Shown here: in pieces, positions 1 through 11,098 of the stretch
How positions within the stretch are numbered: position 1 is the stretch's first letter
Layout: each line of letters begins with the position of its first letter
Origin: Mimachlamys varia
Taxonomy: Eukaryota > Mollusca > Bivalvia > Pectinida > Pectinidae
Assembly: GCA_947623455.1 (NCBI GenBank)
Contig: OX392536.1
Location: forward strand, 38,693,465 to 38,757,464
Direction: 5' to 3'
DNA length: 64,000 bases
The notes under the pieces: generated by a model
What the model was told of the DNA's origin: nothing
Seen by the model: the letters and a program-made list of their open reading frames with translations, nothing else
Databases searched by the model: none
Translations under genes and position numbers: made by a program

Positions 1-545
1 TCTCGTCCGTCCTCTCCAATGTTCGTTTACAGTTGTTTATATTCATGTCATTGAATGTTGAAGCTGCTGTAACACCAAGTTTTTCATCTTGTTTTTCTTT
101 TTGCTATTGTCTTTATGTTTTATTCTTACACGGAATTAAAATGAAATTGAAACCAAAGACCGCCGTTGGATGTTCGTTATTGTTGATCCTAAATACAGCA
201 TTTGTAAATTAAAACAAAAACCCCTGTGTAAACATGTGAACTCGCCAATGTCTTATATTTGTTTAGTAATGGCGGATAAATAAGGCTAAACGATGTGAAA
301 TTACGAAACATTGCCTCGCATTTCACACCTGCTGATATATAACTGTATTCAATATTAGGCCTAACTGCTTTGCAGTTCATAAAATTCTTAACATTAGTGT
401 GATATACATGCTAACCTTTCCTCTTCAGCTATTTTTTTCATATTACATCAAACTCTCCTAAGGGTATAATGCAGCTCCGTGTGTTGAGATTTCATCCACA
501 TTTGCCATATATCGGGCGGACTTCTTGTTGTGTACTGGGATGTAA
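1..545. other. gene-free AT-rich stretch
   Basis: I see no convincing gene, RNA or repeat here. The sequence is AT-rich, with stop codons in all frames apart from frames shorter than 65 codons that show no protein character. Confidence 0.5.
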
Positions 546-586
546 CACGTACATAGCACGTACGACACGTCCTCACGGCACGTGAC
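546..586. promoter_or_regulatory. cluster of CACGT / E-box motifs
   Basis: Four ACGT-core motifs fall within about 40 bp (ACACGTAC, GCACGTAC, ACACGTCC and a full CACGTG at 579-584). CACGTG is the class of site bound by bHLH and bHLH-ZIP factors such as USF, MYC/MAX, MITF/TFE and CLOCK/BMAL. The motifs are seen directly; regulatory use is inferred, and no adjacent gene is visible. Confidence 0.3.
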
Positions 587-1062
587 TGTTAACTATAACT
601 TTGATTTACTGCAATAACACGTTCCGGATAATTGTTCCGTGTTTGGGTACACAAACAGATTCATTAGTTCTGACCTGTTGTAGTAAAAACTTAATCTATG
701 ACCAGATCTTTACAGACTCCTACTAATGATTTCTGGGACCGTACAAGGACCGTAAATCTTTCCAAGGTTAAATTTCTTAATTTAGAGTTTTTATCGTGTT
801 TTAAAAATCGACCAAGTTTTCATTCGCGGCATGCAACAATTTGGGCAAGATATGGCGCATTATCCGTGATCAACTTAATCAATATGAACGACAAACTGCG
901 AGGTCGTGTAATGTGTTTTCCTTTACTTTAAGATTGTCTTCCTTAATGAAGCTTACCAGGTACCGGTTGTTGTGGTATTGATGTTATCGTTTCCCCGGGA
1001 GGAACTCCGTGTATCCCAGCATGAATGTCATTTTCCTGTGTAGGTCTTGGAGACCAGTATTC
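587..1062. other. gene-free stretch
   Basis: No supportable gene. A 77-codon plus-strand frame at 698-931 starts with ATG but has no recognisable domain, no splice support and unremarkable composition, so it is treated as chance. Confidence 0.45.
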
Positions 1063-1140
1063 GAGGACATTATCCCAACGTTCCTGCACGTGATGCACGA
1101 GGACATTATCCCAACGTTCCTGCACGTGCACGTGACGTCA
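1063..1140. promoter_or_regulatory. 36-bp tandem duplication carrying three E-boxes and a CRE
   Basis: A 36-bp segment beginning GAGGACATTATCCCAACGTT occurs at 1063 and again at 1099. Each copy ends in a CACGTG (1087-1092 and 1123-1128). A third CACGTG follows at 1129-1134 and overlaps a perfect CRE palindrome TGACGTCA at 1133-1140. E-boxes and CREs are bound by bHLH and CREB/ATF factors respectively. The duplication also produces short overlapping frames on both strands, which are artefacts. Function as an enhancer or promoter is inference. Confidence 0.4.
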
Positions 1141-1653
1141 GCGCTCGATGCTGTGACATTCCTACACGAAGATTTTGGCAAGAAGAAAGCACAACCAATT
1201 TGTATAAAGTTTCTTGCAGAGCAAGGTGATAAACATCGTTAAACAAGAAAATGTCCCTTAGCGATTGTCCATTCTGATCGTTAGACTATGCGAAGACTTG
1301 ATAACTTATTACAGTAGAACTTGATGTGACCGTTTCAAACAATGCTATTTGTGTTAAGTTGAAAAATTACACCAACTTCCTGAGAGAAGTGTGTGTAACA
1401 ATCTTAAAACATTCTTACGCTTACGAAACCGGAAGTACTTTCGTAAAGTGCCTAAACCCGGACGGGACGTTGAAGTGTGTGACACTTTTTCTCATTTTTA
1501 AAATATTTGATGAGTAATGCTGATTTTCTGAAGCACCAACCACAAAAATATTTTGTATGTTAAATTACTGTCTTGCTATTTGCCTTGTAATTGTGGTAAC
1601 CTAAATAAACTATCTATTTTTTTTATGTCAGCGTTAGCAACTTTAACTATATA
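1141..1653. other. gene-free stretch
   Basis: AT-rich unique sequence. A 63-codon plus frame at 1326-1517 shows no family resemblance, and its first codon GTG is not a normal animal start. An AATAAA-like hexamer context occurs near 1602, but no transcript can be tied to it. Confidence 0.4.
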
Positions 1654-2020
1654 TGTAGCGGAACTGGACTGGATCGATCATCGGCGACCAGGTAGCTCAG
1701 TTGGTAGAGTGTTCGTCTAAAGTTCGGAAGGTCCCGGGTTCGAACCCCGGTCTGGCCGTTATATTTTCTCTTTCTCATGTTACAAAATTGACGAGTTTGC
1801 CAACCCTTGTCTGAAGCATTGGTAGTACGCTTAGCAAGGGGATACCATAACTTAGGTCTTCGGGGGCGAAGACTTGGAAAAAGGAGGAAGGAATGTAGCG
1901 GAACTGGACTGGGTCGATCATCGGTGACCAGGTAGTTAGGTTATAGAGTGTTCGTCTAGAGTTCGGAAGGTCCCTGGTTTGAACCTGGTCTGGTCGTCAT
2001 CATTTTCTCTTTCTCCTGTT
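1654..2020 (+). mobile_element. tRNA-derived SINE, tandem dimer
   Basis: The first monomer starts TGTAGCGGAACTGGACTGG at 1654. It carries a tRNA-like head at 1686-1758 with a Pol III A box TAGCTCAGTTGG (1693-1704) and B box GGTTCGAACCC (1737-1747). The ends of the head can still form an imperfect acceptor stem. A body follows, with a TCTTCG/CGAAGA stem near 1857-1872 and a purine-rich stretch. At 1894 the leader sequence repeats and a second, more decayed tRNA-like head follows (B box GGTTTGAACC), ending in CATTTTCTCTTTCTCCTGTT. SINEs are moved by LINE machinery. I could not define a clear target-site duplication. A functional tRNA gene is unlikely because of the leader, the body and the mismatched stems. 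Confidence 0.8.
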
Positions 2021-2951
2021 CATATATTTACTTTCACAGTGATGCCATGGTGAGCGACAAGAATGGTGGCGTCCTTCTACTAACTACAGTAGTCTACACA
2101 CAAAGTGTCGTGTCTGTAATCTTCTAACGTGTTTATGTATAGGGTATCACAGGGAAATCTCCTGCCTAAAACAACACTCTATATATCGTTGGTTAGCATC
2201 TGAAACAAATCCTGGAGACATTACCAGATTTAAACAGGGTGCAACATGAATTTATTGTATATACACAAGTTTATAGTACGGCTATGAGTTTCACTCCTTC
2301 TTGGAAAACAATGAAACACAGTGTAAGCTTTTAAATGCAACAACATTTATTTTGTTAATTTATGAATTTAATAATATTTTCTGATTTTGTTAATTCGACC
2401 TTTTACCAGATCTCGGTCAGGTTTCTGATCCCCATCGGGTGAACGAGGTGTTAGGGAGAAGCTCGTGTGGTGGATTAATGTTATCTGACAATGATAGCCA
2501 TGTCAAACCTTACGACTGACACGGCCCTGTCAAGATGGCCGCTTTATCTTATCTCAAGTGTAAGGTTTGTTCAGAATCTGGTGTGACCCATGGGAAAATT
2601 ATGATGTAATATTACGTTTCAAATCACAATTAAACGCCATATTGGTATAAAATTATACGTTATATGTAAATAAACATTACATCCGGGGTACGTTATAGAA
2701 AGGTTTTACTCTATACAAAATTAGAAGTACAATGTCGCCTCTATTCTAGAATTTATCAGATGAACAAAAGTGTTGTCAATACAGTAAAATATTTTGAAAA
2801 GTAGACATCAAATAAATACCTATATGCATTTTTGACTTGAAACGTGTGTCCTATATGTCGTGACTTTTCTGACGTGTTGCCATAGTAATACGAATATGCT
2901 GTCAATGATAAACTGTGATCATTGACTGTCTGTTTTGAAATTATTATAAAT
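2021..2951. other. gene-free stretch with a YY1-like site
   Basis: No gene is supported. CAAGATGGCCGC at 2531-2542 resembles the YY1 consensus (AAGATGGCGGC), a site often found just downstream of animal transcription starts; no start can be shown here. The remainder is AT-rich unique sequence. Confidence 0.35.
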
Positions 2952-2999
2952 CACGTGACTGTCACGCCGTATCACGTGACTATCACGCCGTACCACGTG
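2952..2999. promoter_or_regulatory. three E-boxes spaced exactly 21 bp apart
   Basis: CACGTG occurs at 2952-2957, 2973-2978 and 2994-2999, the first two as TCACGTGACT and all three followed by AC. The spacing is 21 bp each time because a 21-bp unit is repeated, with TCACGCCGTA between the boxes. Two helical turns separate neighbours, which would place bound dimers on one face of the DNA. The TCACGTGAC form resembles the CLEAR/M-box sites of the TFE/MITF family. Sequence and spacing are seen directly; use in vivo is inferred. Confidence 0.45.
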
Positions 3000-4443
3000 A
3001 CGGCGATCTATGATTTACCTGTAGACTATTAGACTACAAACTTTGTTATAGGCGTGCCGTTTACTAACTCGCAACAACTGAAGTCGTTAATTATTCCACT
3101 CATTTATTGTATAGGGTATGTTTGTGAATGTAATATAGAAGGATGATATTACGAGTTTCTTAACAGGAAGTGTTGAGTACGCATGGCAGAACACAACATT
3201 GCTAGGTTCCGTCACACTATAGGTTGTGTTTTATCTGTTTACGATGCCGATGCAGTGTAGCTTACAGGCTAACATCGATACAGCCAGGGCATTGGGTCAT
3301 TAAATGTGCAGCGTGTAAGACTATCCTCTGTCTTGTTGACCCAGAAGCCAAGCCGGGAACGATACGAAAACTAGACAAATGATGGGCGTACAAAAACGCT
3401 ATAATTTCAAAAGTAGCGATAAAGTGATGTTTATTGATTTTCAACATGATTCTCGAGTCCTTCGCTTCCTTCTGCAACGTAAATTCACAGATAAGCTTAC
3501 TTTCTCGGGCGAAGTAGGGCGAAGTTTATCTATAAGCTTGAAAAGCTGTTTTTGTTATGGACATGAATTATGCATGAAATCCATAGTTTTTATTCTTAGT
3601 TCGATCAAATAACGTATGAAATACGGTGTTGAATATCTTAAATGCATGTATATGGACATGTCTCGAGTTTGCGATTGAATCCTAATAGGATTCTGTATAT
3701 ATAACAGTACATGTAGATGCTTTAAAATACGAAAATGATTCTTTCTGTATGACATTACGTACAACACAGGAAAGTGACCTGACAACACACTTCCTATCAC
3801 TCGGTATTATTGGCATCCTGGTATAAAAGAGCATCAGAGAAAAGACAGATTCCATGATTTTTTTAACCATTTCTCTTCGAGTCAGCACAACAAATCTACC
3901 ATTCAATCAGTGCGTTGTGTGGATGTCCCAGTATAAAACAGTTACAGTTTAACATCATAATGACTTCCTTATTAAATAAAGTTCATTAAACCCTGCATGC
4001 TTATTTAACAGATATAATTTCATAGATTTCCTTGGTTTTCGTTTCAGTGTCACAAAGTAGATATTACAATAAACTGAAGTCGCTCCCAGGAGACATCGTG
4101 GTGCTACTTGTATGGGTAAAATCAGAGTTTTGTAGTTTTTGCAATGGAAATATATTGGTGACGTATGAGAGCAAAATTGCAAAAGCCTTACCTTTTTGCC
4201 AGATAATTTAAGCATACAAATTGTATACGAGTATGAGTATGGCTTACTGAGACTAACACGCGGATTTCTAATTAATTCAAGTAATTGGCCCTAAAACAAT
4301 GCACAATACTTTATAATTTGTGATTGTTTTCTTTCCAGTGTTTTCTAAATTTTCGGTGAACTTTGACGTCATCTATTGTTTCCAAAAGAATTTCCTGGCT
4401 ATTTTTATCAAACACGCGATGGATTGTTATTAGTTGGTTTAAT
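3000..4443. other. gene-free stretch
   Basis: Several 70-100 codon frames occur on both strands, but none has a recognisable family or splice support. The longest, on the minus strand at 4311-4616, begins with TTG and has no internal ATG. No repeat family is evident. Confidence 0.4.
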
Positions 4444-4680
4444 GGGGCGGTGATTGGTTGCGTTAGTGATGATAATCGTCCAATAGAATCAGCTTCCTCC
4501 TCTAAGGAGCTCACTAGGGTCAGAGATGAAGTCCTGCTGATAGTACCGAAACTATAATATACTTCATGATCAGTGTAAGTCCCCCTCTGTAACAACCACC
4601 TTCCCAACGTAACCAATCAATGGTAGGACCGCCTCCTTCGGGGTCAAAGGTCAGATACTAATGAAGAAACACCGTCCAAT
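4444..4680. promoter_or_regulatory. promoter-like block: GC box, four CCAAT boxes, DR1 element
   Basis: A GGGGCGG box (4444-4450) lies next to an inverted CCAAT box (ATTGG, 4453-4457). Direct CCAAT boxes follow at 4480-4484, 4613-4617 and 4676-4680. At 4641-4653 GGGTCAAAGGTCA is a near-perfect direct repeat of the nuclear-receptor half-site with one spacer base (DR1), the arrangement bound by HNF4, COUP-TF and RXR heterodimers. NF-Y binds CCAAT. No TATA box or transcript start is apparent, and a MITE lies immediately downstream. Confidence 0.35.
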
Positions 4681-4689
4681 GTGGGTAAA

Positions 4690-5074
4690 GGCCCAATATA
4701 CGTAACTTTCGGCAAAACTTGAAGCGAAAATCAAGCCTAATAACTTATTATATTTATAGATTAAGTTAAGATTAACTGATATCAGCAATATTCAAGATGA
4801 ATTCTTACGCAGTTACTTGTACAGCAGCTGTTGAAACTCGGTATTTGTAAACACGCATACATTTTGAACGGTGTTCTAACTAAGGCTTGTTGTTGAAGTG
4901 GGCCCCACCTGAATTATTTTCAATTCTTTGGGGTTTTTTTGTCATGAGTTTCTTGTTAGTTACCGCTCAGGTTTACTTCGTGTAAGACTTATTTTTACAT
5001 GGTTATCAACTGGATTTGTTTTCATAATTTTTCAGAATCCCGAAAAATTTCCTGAAGTTACGTATATTGGGCTT
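4690..5074. mobile_element. MITE copy 1 with 18-bp perfect terminal inverted repeats
   Basis: The ends read GCCCAATATACGTAACTT (from 4691) and its exact reverse complement (to 5072). The element is about 385 bp and AT-rich, with no transposase. GTAAA lies immediately outside both ends (4685-4689 and 5075-5079) and is a candidate 5-bp target-site duplication. A related copy sits at 11099-11466. The 130-codon plus frame at 4928-5320 crosses the right end of this element and is not a gene. A non-autonomous DNA transposon is the natural reading; the superfamily is not resolved. Confidence 0.8.
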
Positions 5075-5079
5075 GTAAA

Positions 5080-6148
5080 TACTACCCGGCGATGTCCATG
5101 TTATGTGGCATCCTTTCCCAGTATAACGTCTCCATGGACACAAAGTATGGAGTATCCCTACCCAGTAACCGCCAAGCATACTATCCAGGCTCCGTGTAAG
5201 TTCAGCTCAGAAAGTTTCAACCGACAAAAGATAAAAAGGGGGATAATCCATCCATCAATGCCAGTACCAGACATCCCTATAAAAACGTTCTTGCTTTTAA
5301 AGCTATTTGAAGATACTTAATATTTTTGAAGAAGAAAACAGAAAAAAACATATATCCCCTACCTACTTAGTGAATGATGATTGGTTATTAAAAAATCGTC
5401 ATTTTTGTAAGTTAGGTTATAAAGTGCGGTAGGTATTCAGTAAGTGAAGATTTCTCAAATATCGTAATTGTTATAATCAACCGAAATGCATTTGAAATAG
5501 CATACTTACGTCAGGAAAACGTGACACGGATTTCAGTGCACCACTCCTAACAATACTTAGTGAGCTACGTGGGAGATGTACGCAGGCAAAAGAGGAAGAA
5601 TTATTTTTTTTAATTCCTTGAATTACCATCCCAATATTAGTAAATTGAGAATTGAAAATATCGGTTTTCAAATAGCCTTAGACATAGACGAAAATCAATT
5701 ACGTAATTTTTTGTTCTTAATAATCTGAGGAAAATCAATAACTTGATATTTTTGCTCGTTTTAATCAAACAACATTTATATATAGTTGCCAACTGAGAGG
5801 GTAATTTGCAGTAACTATTGACAACAAGAGATGGGGAATCCAAATATGGAATCATCCTGTACGGGGGCAATTACAGGAGTGTATATTTCTGTCCATGTCC
5901 ATCACATTATATACCATCGGGCCTACGACTGTGTAGTACACGTGACATCTCGTACGGGCCAAGATTAAGTAGTCTAGCAGACTAATTGTGACGTATTGTC
6001 CGTCCATTGCGCGTGCAGACCTTGCATGAATACACGGAACGTTATTGTTGTTTTCTAAGAAAATACGACAAGAACCTGATTCAGTAATAATACTGTTTCT
6101 TCTTTCTGTTTTAATTGTGTAGGGGGTCTTAGCCGAGCAGAATGAGAC
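5080..6148. other. gene-free stretch
   Basis: AT-rich sequence. The 106-codon minus frame at 5852-6172 starts with GTG, has no domain I recognise and runs into the hairpin at 6149. No other element is seen. Confidence 0.4.
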
Positions 6149-6210
6149 CACAGGGACCTGAGAACCTGCCACAGTGATGTTAGTACCCAGGTCTCTCTCA
6201 GGTCCCTGTG
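6149..6210. other. 62-nt hairpin with perfect 14-bp stem, pre-miRNA-like in size
   Basis: CACAGGGACCTGAG (6149-6162) is the exact reverse complement of CTCAGGTCCCTGTG (6197-6210). After a small bulge the stem extends further, with ACCTG pairing with CAGGT, leaving a terminal loop of roughly 18-20 nt. Length and shape fit a pre-miRNA. I do not recognise a conserved miRNA seed, and a residual inverted repeat of a transposon is equally possible. Confidence 0.35.
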
Positions 6211-7489
6211 AACTAGACGAGGCACTTCTTCAGTATTACGAATTGCGTGGTCCAATAAAGTGTTTAATTAGAGATTTCGCATTACGCATGAATCCAAATC
6301 CGTATGTACTTATCCGTATAGGACAGGGAGAAACGAACGTTTAATCTGAGAAATAATATGATAATTGATTAATTCATCCTTTACTTTAGATTTGAAAGAC
6401 TGCAAAGTATGTACAGTTCTGAAATGCATTTATCTTGATTCAATATATATATATATCTTTATCCTGAAGAGCTGTTGAGCGAAAGCGCTTGAGGAAAATC
6501 AGTCTTCTATTTTTTTTATTTTATTTTATATATCTTTAGATATTTGAAATGATTTCTCCTCGCTCGATACGATTCGTGCTTATGCGAAATCTCTATTCTT
6601 CCCGTGTGTCCTCCTGCATACTACAATTTTTAAAACGAAACCCGTATACGAGTATTTTCAATCTTACGGTTGTCGTCAGCTGTTGTTACACGCGCTTTTA
6701 CGATTTGGTGTTTTTGTTCAAACCCTAAGGTCGTACGTTTATCACAGAATTAGCTATCTATGTCCGTAGTTTTATTGACTTCGACGACGGTAGTCAGTCC
6801 CAACGGAACACCAAATTCGAGGGAGGCAAAAAACGTATAGTCAATCTGTAGGCAAGCAAGGTACAATGGGATTACGGAGTCAACTACAACTGGTGGGTTC
6901 TAGCCCCTGCATACTACAGCTCCCCGTGAATTGTAGTGTAGCCATACTATAGCTACATAACTCCAACAACCCAGGTAGAACATAAAATGGTCTGGGGCAA
7001 ATGTTGCGGTATCTATGTTGTAGCATTCAAATGAGGTGTCACTTTAAAAAGATACCATTCGAAGCACGGTCCCACTACCAACAGAACACAATACATCTCC
7101 TGCACACACACATACATACATTGTAAGATGTTAGCGCCTGATAAGGCAGCTTCTGCAAACTCCTAGTAATTGTATATTTTTTAACTACTTGTATTAATTG
7201 TATTGATTGTATAAAGAATGTATATCTATGTACTGTAGAACGCTATAGAATGCTTATGTTAGTTTGTACATGGTGTATAGTTTTATTTATTTACATAACA
7301 TAATTCATTCATAATCGAACGGCCCTATATCAGAACATGTGTGTTAAAGTTGCCCCATGTGCACGTGCTTGCTTTCTGAGGTAAAACGCAATGTATATCT
7401 GGATTATTAAAGTACACCAATCTCACCAAAATATAAATCAAATGTAAATCTTTTAATTTGTCAATATAACTAAATGTATCAGTACAGTA
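6211..7489. other. gene-free stretch
   Basis: No gene is supported. A short TA run is at about 6446-6459. Just downstream, near 6467-6500, GAGCGAAAGCGCTTGAGG contains a small GC-rich dyad that may be part of an old dispersed repeat. The remainder is unique AT-rich sequence. Confidence 0.4.
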
Positions 7490-9600
7490 TTACCATATCA
7501 TAACCTATTATATTACCCTATTACAATAGCATCGCATATGGCAATAACCTATTACAATAACATTACCTATTACAATAACATAAACCTATTACAATACTCT
7601 ATTACAATAACATCACATATGGCAATAATCTATTACAATAACATATTACTTATTACAATAACATATTACAATAGCATTACCTATTACAATAACCTATCAC
7701 AATAACATTACCTATTACAATAACCTATTACAATAACATTACCTATTACAATAACCTTTTACAATAACATTACATATTACAATAACCTTTTACAATAACA
7801 TTACCTATTACAATAACCTAATACAATAACCTTTTACAATAATATTACCTATTACAATAGCATTACCTATTAAAATAACCTTTTGCAATAACATTACCTA
7901 TTACAATATTCTATTACAATAACATTACCTATTACAATAACTTGTTACAATAACATTACCTATTACAATAACTTGTTACAATAGCATTACCTATTACAAT
8001 AACCTGTTACAATAACATTACCTATTACAATAACCTTTTACAATAACATTACCTATTACAATAACCTGTTACAATAACATTACCTATTACAATATTCTAT
8101 TACAATAACATTACCTATTACAATAACTTGTTACAATAGCATTACCTATTACAATTACCTTTTACAATAACATTACCTATTACAATAACCTTTTACAATA
8201 ACATTACCTATTACAATAACTTGTTACAATAACATTACCTATTACAATAACTTGTTACAATAGCATTACCTATTACAATAACTTGTTACAATAGCATTAC
8301 CTATTACAATAACTTGTTACAATAGCATTACCTATTACAATAACTTGTTACAATAACATTACCTATTACAATAACCTATTACAATAACATTACCTATTAC
8401 AATAACCTTTTACAATAACATTACCAATACAATAACCTTTTACAATAACATTACCTATTACAATAACATATTACAATAACATTAGCTATTACAATAACCT
8501 GTTACAATAACATTACCTATTACAATATTCTATTACAATAACATTACCTATTACAATATTCTATTACAATAACATTACCTATTACAATAACCTTTTACAA
8601 TAACATTACCAATACAATAACCTTTTACAATAACATTACCTATTACAATAACATATTACAATAACATTACCTATTACAATAACCTTTTACAATAACATTA
8701 CCTATTACAATATTCTATTACAATAACATTACCTATTACAATAACCTGTTACAATAACCTTTTACAATAACATTACCTATTACAATAACATATTACAATA
8801 ACATTACCTATTACAATAACCTTTTACAATAACATTACCTATTACAATATTCTATTACAATAACATTACCTATTACAATAACATTACCTATTACAATATT
8901 CTATTACAATAACATTTCCTATTACAATAACATTACCTATTACAATAACCTATTACAATAACCTATTACAATAACATTACCTATTACAATAATATATTAC
9001 AATAATCTATTACAATAACGTTACCTATTACAATAACCTATTACAATAACATTACCTATTACAATTACCTATTACAATAACCTTTTACAATAACATTACC
9101 TATTACAATAACCTTTTACAATAACATTAGCTATTACAATAACCTTTTACAATAACATTAGCTATTACAATAACCTTTTACAATAACATTACCTATTACA
9201 ATAACCTTTTACAATAACATTACCTATTACAATAACCTTTTACAATAACATTAGCTATTACAATAACCTTTTACAATAACATTACCTATTACAACAACCT
9301 TTTACAATAACATTACATATTACAATAACATATTACAATATCATTACATGTACCTATGACGTCTATTATAATAGCATATTTCATGATCCTATTTCAAAAA
9401 CCAATTACAGTAACATTGTCTATTACAGTAGCCGATCTAGTATTTAGTATAATGACCTATTAAAATAACTTATTATAACGACACATTTCTATAACCTATA
9501 GCTATTATAACAACATTACCCATTACAATAACCTTTTACAAGAACATAACTATTACAATAACCTTTTACAATAACATATCTCAATTAAATAATATATTAC
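7490..9600. repeat. AT-rich minisatellite, 31-bp unit of two sub-blocks
   Basis: Most of the array is built from an 18-bp block ATTACCTATTACAATAAC followed by a 13-bp block (CTTTTACAATAAC or CTGTTACAATAAC), giving a 31-bp period. The left edge to about 7640 and the tail from about 9345 are irregular. Common variants are TATTC for AACCT, AGC for ACC, and AATAGC for AATAAC. The region has stops in every frame, so it is non-coding. There are about 60 units over the core. Confidence 0.9.
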
Positions 9601-9648
9601 AAATTGTTTCTATGACGACCGATTACAATTGATATGACTAGGGTATAC

Positions 9649-9823
9649 CTTCTATACTTAATTTTCGTGTCTTTGTTACTACTAGTCCTGGCAGCTCTGA
9701 CGTCACGTGATGCATCTGGGATTTGATCAATTCCATCCGGGACAGTATCGAATGAACTGACTTCTGAAGATCAATCAAAGTTTCCGACATTGTCTTCGAG
9801 TGTCCCTGATCGTCTCCTGACAT
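9649..9823 (-). CDS. possible first coding exon, coiled-coil-like peptide (weak)
   Basis: On the minus strand an ATG at 9821-9823 opens a frame of 61 codons. The peptide starts MSGDDQGHSKTMSETLIDLQ and continues with a heptad-like stretch (KSVHSILSRMELIKSQM), suggesting a short amphipathic helix or coiled coil. Near its end AAG is followed by GTATAC, so a splice donor at 9648 would end the exon in phase 1 before the stop at 9638. The start context is weak (C at -3) and no partner exon was found towards position 1. I do not recognise a family. It could equally be a chance frame. Confidence 0.22.
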
Positions 9824-10698
9824 ACGTTCCTAGTCCCAATCTAACGCCAGGAGACACAAGATGGATGACCTCGGTCGGGATCTATCGGAGGTTTGTCATA
9901 TATGTGATCAGGTCTGTCGGAGGTTTGTCATTAAGGTGATAAATCCATAATCTTACCTCATATCTGTGAGAGACATCCCATAGGGACAGAAAGACTGTGC
10001 TTCAGTCAAACGCTCGCCATGTTCCTCATTTGATATTTGGTAACAGAGCTAACAGACTGAGTACGGACTGTTTTACATGTCTTGTTTCTCTTCCTGGCGG
10101 CATTTCTCCACATCATCTCATAATCAATACAAATGAAACAACATAAACAGTTTTACAATCTGATTTACTTGGGTATTTCCGTATTTTGAAAACGATAATT
10201 TTAATAGAACAGTGCTAGCACCTCCGAGTATCAGCGAAACATACTCCATAACAAAGCAACTGCAAGAGTCATTGTCACGTGACTTTTTAAGGAGTCATTA
10301 TCAGATGTCAACAATATAGTAATTGTTTCATTGGTGATGGGGGAACAGTCAGATCATTGACCCGGTTTAGCAGGGAAGACCTAGGGCACTGCTGTCCAAG
10401 GCCGAAGTTTGATTATGAATCCTGCCCTTAACATCATTCAGAGTTCTGATCCCTGGTGGGTTTTTTTCGTGGAAATCAGTTTCATAAAATTCACAAAAGA
10501 ATACCTAGTTTAAACTACATTTAAAGTCATTGCTAGACAAAATTTAGCCGTAAGGTCCTCATAAAATCGTACAATAACTATATAAGAAAAGGGCACGCTG
10601 TTCTAGTTACACGACCTAAAGGCAATAGATACCAATGATTTGAGTGTCCTACACCCGGACACCGTCCGACACAGTTCTTGTCATGATATCGATAGACG
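9824..10698. other. gene-free stretch
   Basis: Unique sequence with no supportable gene. A short imperfect direct repeat GATCTATCGGAGGTTTGTCAT / GGTCTGTCGGAGGTTTGTCAT lies at about 9880-9931, and a CACGTG is at about 10276. A stretch near 10360-10430 loosely recalls a very decayed tRNA-like head but is not convincing. Confidence 0.35.
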
Positions 10699-10977
10699 TG
10701 TAGCGGAACAGGATCAGCGACCAGGTAGCTCAGTGGTAGAGTGTTAGTCTAGAGTTTAGAAGGTCCCAGGTTCGAACCCCGGTCTGGCCGCTACATATTT
10801 ATTTCTCCTGTTACAAAATTGGCGAGCTTGCCAACCCCTTGTCTGAAGCATTGAGATTACACTTAAGAAGGGGATGCCCAAACTTGGGATGTCTTCGGGG
10901 GCGCAGACTTGGAGAAAATGAGGGAGGAATGAAGGGGAACTGGACTGGCCGGTACATTTTCTCTTTCTCCCGCTACA
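10699..10977 (+). mobile_element. tRNA-derived SINE, second copy, collapsed dimer
   Basis: This belongs to the same family as the element at 1654. The leader TGTAGCGGAAC begins at 10699 and the tRNA-like head spans 10719-10790, with A box TAGCTCAGTGG (10726-10736) and B box GGTTCGAACCC (10769-10779). The body matches the first copy, including TCTTCGGGGGCGCAGA. Where the second monomer should start, only GGAACTGGACTGGCC remains, joined directly to TACATTTTCTCTTTCTCC, so nearly the whole second tRNA-like head is missing. No clear target-site duplication was found. Confidence 0.75.
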
Positions 10978-11098
10978 GAGGCACTACATCAAGTGCTGTC
11001 ACATCCGCTTGCCACATCTTTTCGAGCATCAACAATGAACCCCTATCATGACGTAAAAATGGTCAAGCAGAATCTATCCATAAGGTTCACATTTTTAA

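Noticed and set aside
1686..1758. Functional tRNA gene
   Set aside because: A and B boxes are good, but the acceptor stem has mismatches, the anticodon arm is poor, and the leader and body repeat elsewhere, as in a SINE.
4311..4616. 101-codon minus-strand frame with fairly protein-like composition
   Set aside because: It opens with TTG and contains no ATG, no clear splice sites frame it, and the region reads better as a CCAAT/DR1 promoter-like block. An internal exon cannot be fully excluded.
4928..5320. 130-codon plus-strand frame
   Set aside because: It crosses the right end of a MITE, starts inside the element and has no recognisable domain.
5852..6172. 106-codon minus-strand frame
   Set aside because: It starts with GTG, has no family resemblance and overlaps the hairpin at 6149.
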